Shown here piece after piece: positions 18,555-27,275 of a DNA stretch of 64,000 bases. Position 1 is the stretch's first letter. Every line of letters begins with the position of its first letter. The notes under the pieces were generated by a model, which did no database searches, had not been told where the DNA came from, and was given only the letters and a program-made list of their open reading frames with translations. This DNA comes from Maioricimonas rarisocia. GTDB taxonomy: Bacteria; Planctomycetota; Planctomycetia; Planctomycetales; Planctomycetaceae. The stretch covers positions 1,116,001-1,180,000 of the forward strand of contig NZ_CP036275.1 in NCBI RefSeq assembly GCF_007747795.1, given 5' to 3'. A program made the position numbers and the translations under genes.

Positions 18555-19823
18555 ATGCCGATCGTTTCCCGCACGTTGCTGTCGTTTGCCGCTCTGTGCT
18601 GCATGGCGGCGGCAATCGCCGATGCCGACCAGTGGCCACGCTTCCGGGGAGAGCAGGGGGCCGGTACGTCCGAGACGACCGGGCTGCCCGTCACCTGGAG
18701 CGAATCGGAGAACATGGTCTGGAAGAAGGAGATGCCCGGCTATGGGGCCTCCAGCCCGATCGTCTGGGGAGACCGGCTGTTCATCACCTGCTATTCCGGC
18801 TACGGCCAAGGAGGCGAGGACGGCAGCCAGTCCGACCTTCGCGGTCGCACCCTCTGCATCGACCGTAACACGGGCGAGACCATCTGGGACAAATCGATCC
18901 CCACCTTCGACGGCGAACGACAGTACCAGGGCTTCATCCGCGAGCATGGCTACTCATCCGCCACGCCCGCGACCGACGGCACGCACCTGGTCTCCTTCTT
19001 CGGGGCCTCCGGCGTCGTCACGTACGATCTCGACGGCAACGAGCTGTGGCGGGCCAGCGTCGGCACGGAGACCCATAACTTCGGCAGCGGGACCTCGCCG
19101 GTCATCTTCGACTCGCTCGTCATCATCAACGCCAGCGTCGAGAGCGATGCCCTGGTCGCCCTGAAGCTGACGGACGGCAGCGAAGTCTGGCGGACCGAGG
19201 ACATCCCCCGGTCGTGGAATACTCCCATCATCGTGCAGCCGCCCGGCGGCGGTGTTCCCGAACTGGTCGTCAACATGCGGGGCCAGCTCAAAGGCTTCAA
19301 TCCGCGGACCGGTGAGGAACTCTGGCGGTGTGAAGCGATTCCCGACTACATCTGCCCCAGCGTCGTCACGCATGACGGCATCGCGTACGCGATCGGCGGG
19401 CGTCGCAGCCAGTGCCTGGCCGTCCGGACTGGCGGACGCGGAGACGTGACCGAATCGCACAAGCTGTGGCAGATCGACGTCGGCTCGAACGTTCCGTCCC
19501 CCGTTTATCACGATGGCCACCTGTACTGGATGAACCATCGTGGCCTGGTCTACTGCGTCGATGCTGAGTCTGGTGAAATCGTCACCGAACGGCGAAGCTC
19601 GGCGGGCAAGACCTATGCGTCGATGACGTACGCCGACGGCCGGCTGTATGCCGTCTCCCGCGACAAAGGTGCATTCGTCTTCGAAGCGACTCCCGAGATG
19701 CCGGAGCTGGCCCACAACACGATTGCCGACGACGACACGATCTTCAACGGGAGTCCGACGGCTGTCGACGGACGGCTGTATCTGCGGTCGGACGCGGCAT
19801 TGTATTGCATCGCAAAGCAATAA
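18555..19823 (+). CDS. Secreted PQQ-like beta-propeller protein
   Basis: 422 residues from the ATG at 18555, chosen because CAGGAGAGAGCCAATG gives a strong ribosome binding site and a signal peptide (MPIVSRTLLSFAALCCMAAAIADA). The mature start DQWPRFRGEQGAGTSETTGLP is the standard opening of planctomycetal PQQ-like proteins. Propeller blades follow (RNTGETIWDKSIP, DLDGNELWRASVG, DGSEVWRTEDIPR, NPRTGEELWRCEA, DAESGEIVTERR). Likely periplasmic. Cofactor binding and substrate are unknown. The upstream extension of the frame is repeat DNA. Confidence 0.9.
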   Translation: MPIVSRTLLSFAALCCMAAAIADADQWPRFRGEQGAGTSETTGLPVTWSESENMVWKKEMPGYGASSPIVWGDRLFITCYSGYGQGGEDGSQSDLRGRTLCIDRNTGETIWDKSIPTFDGERQYQGFIREHGYSSATPATDGTHLVSFFGASGVVTYDLDGNELWRASVGTETHNFGSGTSPVIFDSLVIINASVESDALVALKLTDGSEVWRTEDIPRSWNTPIIVQPPGGGVPELVVNMRGQLKGFNPRTGEELWRCEAIPDYICPSVVTHDGIAYAIGGRRSQCLAVRTGGRGDVTESHKLWQIDVGSNVPSPVYHDGHLYWMNHRGLVYCVDAESGEIVTERRSSAGKTYASMTYADGRLYAVSRDKGAFVFEATPEMPELAHNTIADDDTIFNGSPTAVDGRLYLRSDAALYCIAKQ

Positions 19824-19952
19824 TCGCGACAGTTCCCGCGGAGTCCGGGGGCCGGTGACAGTGGCATCCCGGGCTTTGCGGCCGGTCGCCTCAGGCGCTC
19901 ACTTCGGACCGGTCCGCTTCGCCGTTCCAACCATGCCCCGTCCGGGATCGCC

Positions 19953-21398
19953 ATGTCTTCCTCCCGCTACGTCACCTCGCCGCCCGAAACGACCGAGATG
20001 CCCAAAGGGATTCCCTACATCGTGGGGAACGAGGCGGCAGAGCGTTTCAGCTTCTACGGGATGAAGGCCATCCTGACGGTCTTCATGACCGAATATCTGC
20101 TCAACTCGCAGGGTGAGCTGGCGACCCTCTCGGACGAAGACGCCAAGTTCTGGGTGCACACCTTTGTCGTCGGTGCCTACTTCTTCCCGATCGTCGGGGC
20201 GATCGTGGCCGACTGGCTGTGGGGAAAGTACGCGACCATCCTGTGGCTCTCGGTCGTCTACTGTCTGGGGCACCTGGCGCTGGCGATCGATTCGACCTGG
20301 GTGGGACTGGCGATCGGGCTCGTGCTCATCTCGATCGGGACCGGAGCCATCAAGCCGTGCGTCTCGGCTCACGTGGGAGATCAGTTCGGCACGAAGAACA
20401 CGTTTCTGTTGCCGCGGGTCTTCGGCTGGTTCTATCTGGCAATCAACCTCGGAGCGTTCTGCTCGACGCTGCTGACGCCGATTCTGCTCCGGCCGGAAAC
20501 GTTCTACGCGACGTTCGGCGAGGGACTGCGTGACGTGTCGTGGATTCAGCCCGGTCCGCATCTCGCGTTCGGAGTGCCCGGCATCCTGATGGCGATCGCC
20601 ACGGTTGTCTTCTGGATGGGCCGCCACGTCTTCGTCCATGTCCCGCCGCGGGGGAAACAGTTCCTGCGGGAGTCCTTCACCGGCGAGGGGCTGGCGGCGA
20701 TCAAACGTTTGATCCCGATCTACATCTTTGTGGCGGCGTTCTGGTGCCTGTTCGACCAGACCGCATCGGCATGGGTGCTGCAGGCCAAGCAGATGGACCT
20801 GAACATGCTGGGGCGGGAGTGGCAGCCGTCACAGCTGCAGGCGGCCAACCCGCTGTTCATCCTGATTCTCGTGCCGACGTTCACCTATGTGGTCTATCCG
20901 CTGGTCGACCGGGTGTTCCCGCTCACGCCGCTGCGGAAAGTGGGCCTCGGCATGTTTCTGACTGTCGGCGCCTTCAGCGTCAGTGCCCTCATCGAGACCT
21001 GGATTCAGGCGGGACACACTCCCAACGTCTCGTGGCAGATCCTGGCCTACTTCATCCTCACGTCGGCCGAGATCATGGTTTCGATCACCTGCCTGGAATT
21101 CTCCTACACGCAGGCTCCCAACAGCATGAAGTCGGTGATCATGTCGCTATACCTGCTGTCGGTGGCGGCCGGCAACGAGTTCACCGCGATCGTCAACTGG
21201 GTGATCAAGAATCCGGACGGCACCACCAAACTGCCGGGAGCCAGCTACTACTGGTTCTTCACCGGCGTGATGGCCGTGGCGGCGATCGGCTTCGTGTTCG
21301 TGGCGATGCGGTACCGGGGCCGTAGCTACGTGCAGGGAGAAGACGGAGCCCTCGATGCGTCGACCGAGGCAGAAGCGGTCGAAGAGGCGATGCACTGA
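19953..21398 (+). CDS. POT-family proton-dependent peptide transporter (MFS)
   Basis: 481 residues with about 12-14 membrane helices. The N-terminus IVGNEAAERFSFYGMKAILTVF carries the POT/PTR2 ExxERFxYYG-type signature, and GTGAIKPCVSAHVGDQF matches the second family motif. POT proteins import di- and tripeptides or related solutes with protons across the inner membrane. It starts 130 bp after the PQQ-like gene on the same strand and is followed by a terminator-like hairpin at 21574-21604. Confidence 0.92.
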   Translation: MSSSRYVTSPPETTEMPKGIPYIVGNEAAERFSFYGMKAILTVFMTEYLLNSQGELATLSDEDAKFWVHTFVVGAYFFPIVGAIVADWLWGKYATILWLSVVYCLGHLALAIDSTWVGLAIGLVLISIGTGAIKPCVSAHVGDQFGTKNTFLLPRVFGWFYLAINLGAFCSTLLTPILLRPETFYATFGEGLRDVSWIQPGPHLAFGVPGILMAIATVVFWMGRHVFVHVPPRGKQFLRESFTGEGLAAIKRLIPIYIFVAAFWCLFDQTASAWVLQAKQMDLNMLGREWQPSQLQAANPLFILILVPTFTYVVYPLVDRVFPLTPLRKVGLGMFLTVGAFSVSALIETWIQAGHTPNVSWQILAYFILTSAEIMVSITCLEFSYTQAPNSMKSVIMSLYLLSVAAGNEFTAIVNWVIKNPDGTTKLPGASYYWFFTGVMAVAAIGFVFVAMRYRGRSYVQGEDGALDASTEAEAVEEAMH

Positions 21399-21476
21399 CG
21401 GGGTCGGGTCCGGTGGGCCGGACAGACAATGGGGCCGGCTATTGCCGGCCGTCGTTCCTGGCGGCCCGCATGGTCA

Positions 21477-21551
21477 GTAGGGTGCTGTCGCCGCAGGCGA
21501 CGCACCGTCGAACGTTGTTGACGTGAGACATGCGAAAAGTGCGTCACGGGA
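21477..21551 (+). repeat. Partial GTAG-type repeat
   Basis: Begins GTAGGGTGCTGTCGCC with a near-palindromic GGCGACGCACC arm and ends at a GTGCGTCACGGG motif. It lacks the right half found in the complete 142-bp copies. Confidence 0.7.
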
Positions 21552-21573
21552 CGAGCGGGGCATCGCGCCCGGA

Positions 21574-21604
21574 AAGCCCACCGGTCGCAGCCGGTGGGCT
21601 TTTC
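21574..21604. terminator. Rho-independent terminator-like hairpin between convergent genes
   Basis: AAGCCCACCGG, loop TCGCAG, CCGGTGGGCTT, then TTCT. Strong GC-rich stem with a T run on the plus strand, placed between the POT transporter (plus) and the Cys-rich gene (minus). The same CCCACCGG hairpin recurs elsewhere in the window (26066, 36336, 48379, 55720), so it may be a mobile or amplified terminator-like repeat. Confidence 0.7.
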
Positions 21605-21631
21605 TCAAGACTCTCCGCTCAAGCTCACTCC

Positions 21632-22042
21632 TCAGTGACACGGTGCACACGGCATGATGTCGCAGCCGGGACCGTAGCCGGGCTTACAGACGCCCGCGCC
21701 GCATACGGCTCGTACGTCCCACTCCCAGACGTAGTTCGTTCCGCACTCGTACTTCACCTTCTTAAGCTTCTTCACGCAGCGGATCTTGCCGCAGCCCCCC
21801 GGCGTGCCGCACGGCTGCCAGGGAAACCGGACGGGCGGAATGCAGACGTATTCGCATTCCACCTCCCAGCATTCCTTTTCGTTGGGCTCGGGCGTGACGG
21901 TCGGCTGACAGACGAGCATTACCGGAGTGTCACAACAGTGCGGTTTGCATCCCCCGATGCCGTCGCAGATCTCCGCGTCGGCGGACGGGGTGAAGGCCAG
22001 TACCGTCAGGCACGCGGCGACGAACAGGGGGGACGGTCTCAT
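21632..22042 (-). CDS. Cysteine-rich secreted protein
   Basis: 136 residues from the ATG at 22042, which gives a signal peptide MRPSPLFVAACLTVLAF ending PSADA; AGGA lies about 8 bases upstream. The mature 113 residues contain 17 cysteines, spaced in pairs (CKPHCC, CWEVECEYVC, VCGAGVC, CDIMPCAPC), around a basic VKKLKKVKYEC core. Cysteine-rich surface proteins are typical of planctomycetes, where disulfide-bonded proteins have been proposed to strengthen the envelope. That role is inference. A frame extension upstream to 22150 lacks a signal. Confidence 0.8.
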   Translation of the reverse strand: MRPSPLFVAACLTVLAFTPSADAEICDGIGGCKPHCCDTPVMLVCQPTVTPEPNEKECWEVECEYVCIPPVRFPWQPCGTPGGCGKIRCVKKLKKVKYECGTNYVWEWDVRAVCGAGVCKPGYGPGCDIMPCAPCH

Positions 22043-22125
22043 CGGGGCATCCTGCGCTGAATCGCGACGAATTGTGGTGCAGACGGAGATCGAAAAATGC
22101 GAACAGACGGCCGCTCGCCGCCACT

Positions 22126-22302
22126 TCAGTCCTGCAGGTCGGGATGGCACTCAGCGACCTGTGGGACTGTCGGGGCGCTTGTGGTCGGCGAGTCGGCAGT
22201 CTGCCGCTTGAACGAGGTGTCGTCCGCATTCACGTCCGGGGCAATCAGTGCCGTGAAACAGAACAGAAGGACAGTGCACAGACGGTGCTGAGAAATAGTC
22301 AT
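22126..22302 (-). CDS. Small secreted peptide, unknown function
   Basis: 58 residues: signal peptide MTISQHRLCTVLLFCFTA ending VNA, then a polar, Thr/Pro-rich mature part with one cysteine. A strong ribosome binding site (AGGGAGGCCAGAACATG) decides the start. It lies 83 bp upstream of the Cys-rich gene on the same strand, so the two may be cotranscribed and act together at the envelope. Confidence 0.6.
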   Translation of the reverse strand: MTISQHRLCTVLLFCFTALIAPDVNADDTSFKRQTADSPTTSAPTVPQVAECHPDLQD

Positions 22303-22723
22303 GTTCTGGCCTCCCTGCTGGACAGTCACGGAACCTCCATGTGCCACGATGGCCCGGATCCTGCGAACCGGAGGAAACGGAGCATCTGGTTCAGCCGCTT
22401 CCACCATTCGCCATCGTCATTGCCGTCACGTTTCTCCCGCCGTAATTGTCTCAGTCGTTAGCCGTAACGGCCCTCCACCCCGGCTTGTGCGGCTGGTGCG
22501 TTTTGTGACGGCTGTGCGGACGCTCTTCGACCGGCACAACCGGTACAGGCAGCGTTTGATGGTCGGGCAGCGATGACGTCTGGAGACCGGGGGCGACCTG
22601 TCCTGCGGGCTGTGACGGCCGGGGGCGTTCCTCGCAAGCTTCACACCGCCCCGCGCATTCCTCACAATCAGTCGCTTCAAACCTCATTCATTGATGGCAC
22701 GACCAGAGCAGGACAGGGAAGCG
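22303..22723. other. Divergent intergenic region
   Basis: This 420-bp gap should carry promoters for the small secreted genes (leftward) and the exporter (rightward), but no boxes are clear. A 78-codon minus frame (22451-22687) containing [14 protein letters not shown] is tempting but lacks a ribosome binding site and abuts the divergent start, so I leave it unassigned. No repeats of the families found elsewhere were seen. Confidence 0.4.
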
Positions 22724-24166
22724 ATGGCAGCGGGAGAAACACGGGAGACCACGGAACGGCCCGGCTTACTCGCGGAAATGCGAACCTCCGAAGACTGGTG
22801 GGCAATCTGGTGTGCCGCGCTACTGCTCGCGATCGCCTTCCTTGCCGTCTGGGCCAGCCGGCCGGCTGATCTGGCCGCCCGCATTTCCGCCGGCGAGGAT
22901 GTGACCGTCACCAGCCCCCTCAAACCCTGGCTGGCCAAGCCGGGGAGCTGGACCGACAACCCGCTGCACGCCTTCTACAAACCGGCTACGGGGGACGACA
23001 AAGCCGTCAACACCCTGCAGGGGACGCTGGGCGTGTTTGTCATCGTCGGCCTGCTGTTCGCCGTCGCGATGCAGCTGCGGGCCGGTGCGGGAGTCGCTTT
23101 TCTGAAGGCGTTCCCCGTCGTCTTTCTGCTGGCGACGCTGGCGTATGCGATGGCCGGGCAGAGCGTCGTGAAGGCGTACAACCTCGAATACGCTCTGTGG
23201 GCTCTGCTGGTCGGGCTGATCATCAGCAACACCGTCGGTACGCCTGCATTTCTGCGGCCCGCCGTCCTGACGGAGTTCTACATCAAGACCGGTCTCGTTC
23301 TGCTGGGAGCCGAGGTCCTGATGACCCGGCTGCTGGCCCTCGGCGTGCCGGGCATCTTCGTCGCCTGGGTTGTCACGCCGATCGTTCTGGTCAGCACGTA
23401 CATCTTCGGGCAAAAGGTGCTCAGGATCGAGTCCCGTTCGCTGAACATGGTGATCTCGGCCGATATGTCGGTCTGCGGCGTCTCGGCGGCGATCGCAACG
23501 GCGGCGGCGTGCAAGGCGAAGAAGGAAGAACTCTCCCTCTCGATCGGCCTGTCGCTGACCTTCACGGTCATCATGATGGTGGTGCTGCCGGCCATCATCA
23601 AAGCGGCCGGCATGGACGAGATCCTCGGCGGCGCCTGGCTGGGAGGGACGATCGACTCCACCGGGGCCGTTGCTGCCGCGGGAGCTGTCCTGGGCGACCG
23701 GGCGCTCGAAGTGGCCGCAACGGTCAAGATGATCCAGAACATCCTCATCGGCATCACCGCATTCTGCGTGGCCATCTACTGGGTGACCAGCGTCGAGCGC
23801 GATCCCAACGGCGCTCGCCCGAGTGCGATGGAGATCTGGTACCGGTTCCCGAAGTTCGTGCTCGGTTTCGTGGCCGCCTCGATTCTGTTCTCGGTCCTGT
23901 ACGCCTCGCTGGCGGCGGGGCCGGAACTGGTTGACGCAATGATCAAAGGCTCGACCAAGAAACTGCGGGGCTGGTTCTTCTGCCTGGCGTTCGTGAGCAT
24001 CGGGCTGGAAACGAACTTCCGGCAGCTGATGCCGTACCTCCGCGGCGGCAAACCGCTCGTCCTTTATATCTGCGGACAGACGCTCAACCTCTGCCTGACG
24101 CTGCTGATGGCCTGGCTGATGTTCCGCGTTGTCTTCCGTGACATGATCGACCAGATGCTGCCGTGA
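22724..24166 (+). CDS. YeiH-type putative sulfate exporter family membrane protein
   Basis: 480 residues from the ATG at 22724, preceded by GGACAGGGAAGCG; another ATG at 22694 has no ribosome binding site. About 11-12 membrane helices. Family motifs of the YeiH/UPF0324 group are present: [61 protein letters not shown] and [14 protein letters not shown]. The family is annotated as putative sulfate exporters, but transport substrates are weakly established. A small membrane protein gene follows by 25 bp and may be part of the same unit. Confidence 0.88.
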   Translation: MAAGETRETTERPGLLAEMRTSEDWWAIWCAALLLAIAFLAVWASRPADLAARISAGEDVTVTSPLKPWLAKPGSWTDNPLHAFYKPATGDDKAVNTLQGTLGVFVIVGLLFAVAMQLRAGAGVAFLKAFPVVFLLATLAYAMAGQSVVKAYNLEYALWALLVGLIISNTVGTPAFLRPAVLTEFYIKTGLVLLGAEVLMTRLLALGVPGIFVAWVVTPIVLVSTYIFGQKVLRIESRSLNMVISADMSVCGVSAAIATAAACKAKKEELSLSIGLSLTFTVIMMVVLPAIIKAAGMDEILGGAWLGGTIDSTGAVAAAGAVLGDRALEVAATVKMIQNILIGITAFCVAIYWVTSVERDPNGARPSAMEIWYRFPKFVLGFVAASILFSVLYASLAAGPELVDAMIKGSTKKLRGWFFCLAFVSIGLETNFRQLMPYLRGGKPLVLYICGQTLNLCLTLLMAWLMFRVVFRDMIDQMLP

Positions 24167-24191
24167 GCGGCATCGTCAAATGAGAGTTCTC

Positions 24192-24473
24192 ATGACAACG
24201 CTGGAAGCGACCACCACCGACCGGCCCGGCGGCGTCATCCGCCTGCTTGCGGCGGTCGCCGTCGTCGCACTGCTGTGGCTGGTCCTGCTTCCAAGACTGT
24301 CCCGCCTGCCGTCTGTTCAGGCCCGTAGCGAGTGGCTCGACGAACGGGGCATCGATCCGGCCGCGATGTATTACACCGAGCTGGAGGCGATGGAGCCGAT
24401 TCTGCACCGGCTCGAGCGTCGCCGCCGCGGACTGCCCGCGACTTCCACGTCCGGTTCGAGCACCAGGCGGTGA
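24192..24473 (+). CDS. Small single-span membrane protein
   Basis: 93 residues with one hydrophobic helix (VIRLLAAVAVVALLWLVLL, about 15-33) and a charged helical tail (YYTELEAMEPILHRLERRRRG). The ATG at 24192 follows GAGAG; an ATG at 24180 is possible. It sits 25 bp downstream of the exporter, so it may be an accessory subunit, but no family is recognised. Confidence 0.6.
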   Translation: MTTLEATTTDRPGGVIRLLAAVAVVALLWLVLLPRLSRLPSVQARSEWLDERGIDPAAMYYTELEAMEPILHRLERRRRGLPATSTSGSSTRR

Positions 24474-24577
24474 CATGGGAGGCCCGCCTCAGGTACAGTC
24501 GTAGCGACTGTATTGATTCTGCCGGCTCTGGTGGAGTCACGTTCCAGGATGGACTGACTGCTGAGACGAGGTGTGCC

Positions 24578-26008
24578 GTGTTGCGGATTCCTGCCGAACG
24601 TCGGGGACGATTCATTGCCAGCCGGGCCGTGGCGCTGGCGCTTCTGATAGCCCTCTACGGAGCCTGGCACGGCTCGCCCCGGTTTGCCTCCTCGCTGAAG
24701 GCTCAGGGGGAAGCACGTGTCATTACAACCGCCCATCTGGCGGCCGTAGCCGACGGCAAGGCGGACGCCACCGCCACGCTGCAGCAGTTGATCGACTCCG
24801 GCAAGGGGGAAATCGAGCTTCCCAAAGGCGTTTACCGGCTGACCGCTCCGATCGTTGTCGATCTGGACCGGGTCGGCTTCACATCGATCTCGGGCAACGG
24901 CGTCGCGCGACTGGTGATGGAAGCGGCCGGGCCGGCTCTTCGGATCGTCGGCACGCATGACGGGACCGCCGCTCCGCACACAGTGAAGCAGAATGTCTGG
25001 GACCGCCAGCGCACGCCGCTGGTCGACGCTCTCGAGATCGTCGGAGCTCATCCCGAAGCCAACGGCGTCGAGCTGTACAAAACGATGCAGCCGACGCTCA
25101 CCCGGCTGACGATCCGACACTGCCTGCATGCCGTCCACATCGTCACCCGCAACCGGAACGTACAGATCTCCGACTGCCACCTGTACGAGAACCGGGGCGT
25201 CGGCGTGTACATGGATGGCGTCAACCTGCACCAGATCAACGTCGTCGGCTGTCACATCAGCTACAACGACGGCGGCGGGATCGTCTGCCGCGACAGCGAG
25301 ATCCGCAATCTGCAGATCGCCGGCTGCGACATCGAGGGCAACATGAGCCCCGAAACCGAGCCGACCGCCAACGTACTGCTCGACTGCCGCAACGGATCGG
25401 TCCGCGAAGGGGCGGTCGTCGGCTGCACGATCCAGCACAATCACGACTCTCCCGACTCGGCCAACATCCGCTTTCTGGGCGAGAGTGCCGAGCAGCCTCA
25501 GAAGGTGGGCAACTTCTGTATCTCCGACAACGCTCTCAGCGATGTGCGGGTGAACATCCATCTCCAGCATGCCCGCGGCGTGACGATCACCGGCAACACG
25601 ATCTGGAAGGGCTTCGATTACAACGTTCTCGCGGAAGACTGCTCGCATCTGGTCATCGGCCCGAACCTGTTCGACCGCAACCCCGACTACCGTCCGCCGA
25701 ACAGCACCAACTGCCTGGTCTTTCGTGACTGCAGCGACTCGACGCTGACCGGCCTGCACGTGTTCCACACGCTGGGGACGGAGGCGGCTGTCCTGCTGGA
25801 GAACTGCCGGTGGATGAACATCTCCGGCTGCACGATCCTGGACAGTGACGGTGCCGGGCTGCTGCTGCGTGGCAGCGACCGCTGCTCGGTGACGAACTGC
25901 GTCATCCGGGATGAGCGCGAAGACGCGGACGATGCCCCGTCGATCCGGATTGAGGGGGGCCGCCACCAACTGAGTGGCAACATGGTCACCGGCGGAATCG
26001 TGGACTGA
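24578..26008 (+). CDS. Right-handed parallel beta-helix repeat protein
   Basis: 476 residues from a GTG start at 24578 (GAGG upstream), which begins just before a hydrophobic export segment (SRAVALALLIALYGAW). The region ATLQQLIDSGKGEIELPKGVYRL is the pectate-lyase-like N-cap, and the rest is beta-helix coils (NVQISDCHLYENRGVGVYMDG, INVVGCHISYNDGGGIVCRD, LQIAGCDIEGN, VTITGNTIWKGFD, MNISGCTILDSDGAGLLLRG). Many members bind or cleave polysaccharides. No catalytic residues can be assigned. Probably secreted or periplasmic. Confidence 0.82.
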   Translation: MLRIPAERRGRFIASRAVALALLIALYGAWHGSPRFASSLKAQGEARVITTAHLAAVADGKADATATLQQLIDSGKGEIELPKGVYRLTAPIVVDLDRVGFTSISGNGVARLVMEAAGPALRIVGTHDGTAAPHTVKQNVWDRQRTPLVDALEIVGAHPEANGVELYKTMQPTLTRLTIRHCLHAVHIVTRNRNVQISDCHLYENRGVGVYMDGVNLHQINVVGCHISYNDGGGIVCRDSEIRNLQIAGCDIEGNMSPETEPTANVLLDCRNGSVREGAVVGCTIQHNHDSPDSANIRFLGESAEQPQKVGNFCISDNALSDVRVNIHLQHARGVTITGNTIWKGFDYNVLAEDCSHLVIGPNLFDRNPDYRPPNSTNCLVFRDCSDSTLTGLHVFHTLGTEAAVLLENCRWMNISGCTILDSDGAGLLLRGSDRCSVTNCVIRDEREDADDAPSIRIEGGRHQLSGNMVTGGIVD

Positions 26009-26749
26009 GGGATCGGTAAGCTGAGACTGGTCCCGGTGCGATCACGTGCTGGAGTGCCCACGAACGCCCACTGGCTGCGTCCGGTGGGCCGTGTCGATGG
26101 GAACCACGGAGTTGTCATGACGGTGCGTCGCCCCGGAGGATGAAAACCGCAGCGGAGTGGCCATGCGGCATGCCTGCCCTTTGAGGCAAGCATGAACGTC
26201 GAACGACGTTCGCACTGCTGGACAAAGCCAGCAGTGGCACCCATGGAGCCCCCGGAACCGTTGTCCCCCAGGACGACGTCTATTTTCGTAGGAGACACGG
26301 AGAAAGCTCCAGATTGTGGCGCTGGCTTCAGCGAGGTCAGTAGGGCCGGCTATTGCCGGCCGAGGACTGGCCTCGTAGGGGCGCAGGGCAGGCTCTGCCT
26401 GCCGCCACGTGTGACAGCAGGCGATGGCAACATACTCAGTGGACCGATCTGGCTTGTGAGGCTGCACACGTCTTCCTGTGGCTGCGCCCCCAGATACGTC
26501 GTGTGTCTGGGCCACCTGCCTGCGGCGTGAGAGCCGTGGCACTCCTCGGTGGGGCAGACATTCCTGTCTGCCGTCGTGGAGCGAATGCAGCCGGGGGGCC
26601 GTGGCTGGAGCTCGCAACGCGAACGAAGCCACGGATGACCAGCCCGTCCCGAAAAACATTGACCCGTTTCCCCCCCCGGGTATTCTCAAGTCATCGCCCG
26701 GCAGCACGGAGGAGCAGTCGACAGGGAGTCATCCGACTGAGGAGACAGC
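26009..26749. repeat. Intergenic repeat block
   Basis: Contains a GGGAC/GTCCC-type palindrome near 26022, a CCCACTGG/CCGGTGGGC hairpin (26066-26089), a plus-orientation C-type repeat (26099-26260), a GTAG REP (26340-26361: GTAG, GGCCGGC, TATT, GCCGGCC), a second GTAG palindrome (26375-26406), a fragment of the D-type repeat (about 26450-26545) and the GTGG palindrome (26549-26572). The only long frame (minus, 26042-26707) is a translation of these repeats and is not called. Confidence 0.8.
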
Positions 26750-27112
26750 ATGTCACGCTACGTAGACGGGTTCGTCCTTCCCGTGCCGAAAGACCGCCTG
26801 CCGGAATACCAGGCGATGGCCGAAGCCGCCTCCCGCATCTGGAAGGAACACGGGGCACTCGAGTACTGGGAGTGCGTCGGCGATGACCTGAATGCCGAGG
26901 GAACGCGATCCTTTGCCGAGATGGCTCAGGCCGGAGACGGCGAAACGGTCATCTTCGCGTGGGTCGTCTTCGAATCGCGCGAGGCCCGGGACGCCGCCAA
27001 CGAGAAGATCGCCGCCGATCCCCGCATGGCCGAACTCATGGATACGGAGATGCCGATCCTGGACTTTGCGCGGCTGGCCCACGGCGGATTCCGGGAGCTG
27101 ATCCGTGCGTGA
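26750..27112 (+). CDS. DUF1428 (YbaA-like) domain protein
   Basis: 120 residues. YVDGFVLPVPKDRLPEYQAMAEAASRIWKEHGALEYWECVGDDL at the start and AWVVFESREARDAANEKIAADPRM later are typical of DUF1428, a small alpha/beta (ferredoxin-like, dimeric) fold. GAGGAGACAGC precedes the ATG. Cytoplasmic. No biochemical role is established for the family. The ZipA-like lipoprotein gene begins 163 bp downstream. Confidence 0.88.
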   Translation: MSRYVDGFVLPVPKDRLPEYQAMAEAASRIWKEHGALEYWECVGDDLNAEGTRSFAEMAQAGDGETVIFAWVVFESREARDAANEKIAADPRMAELMDTEMPILDFARLAHGGFRELIRA

Positions 27113-27275
27113 GTGAATGCTCAGTTTCGGTGGGTGGCCGCGGCGCAGGTGACTCGCGGCATGGCGATGAAAGCCGTTCATGCAGTGGCGACCTGCAAAC
27201 ACCTCGAACGCGTCACGGCCCCGGTCGGCGAGCACGGGCGGTCGGATGTGGTCATTTCAACTGGACGATCGCGAG

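Noticed and set aside
22451-22687. 78-codon Cys/Pro-rich minus-strand frame
   Set aside because: No ribosome binding site, overlaps the likely promoter of the divergent exporter gene, and no recognisable family.
26042-26707. 221-codon minus-strand frame
   Set aside because: Nearly all of it lies in C-type, D-type and REP repeats found elsewhere in other frames; no ribosome binding site or domain.
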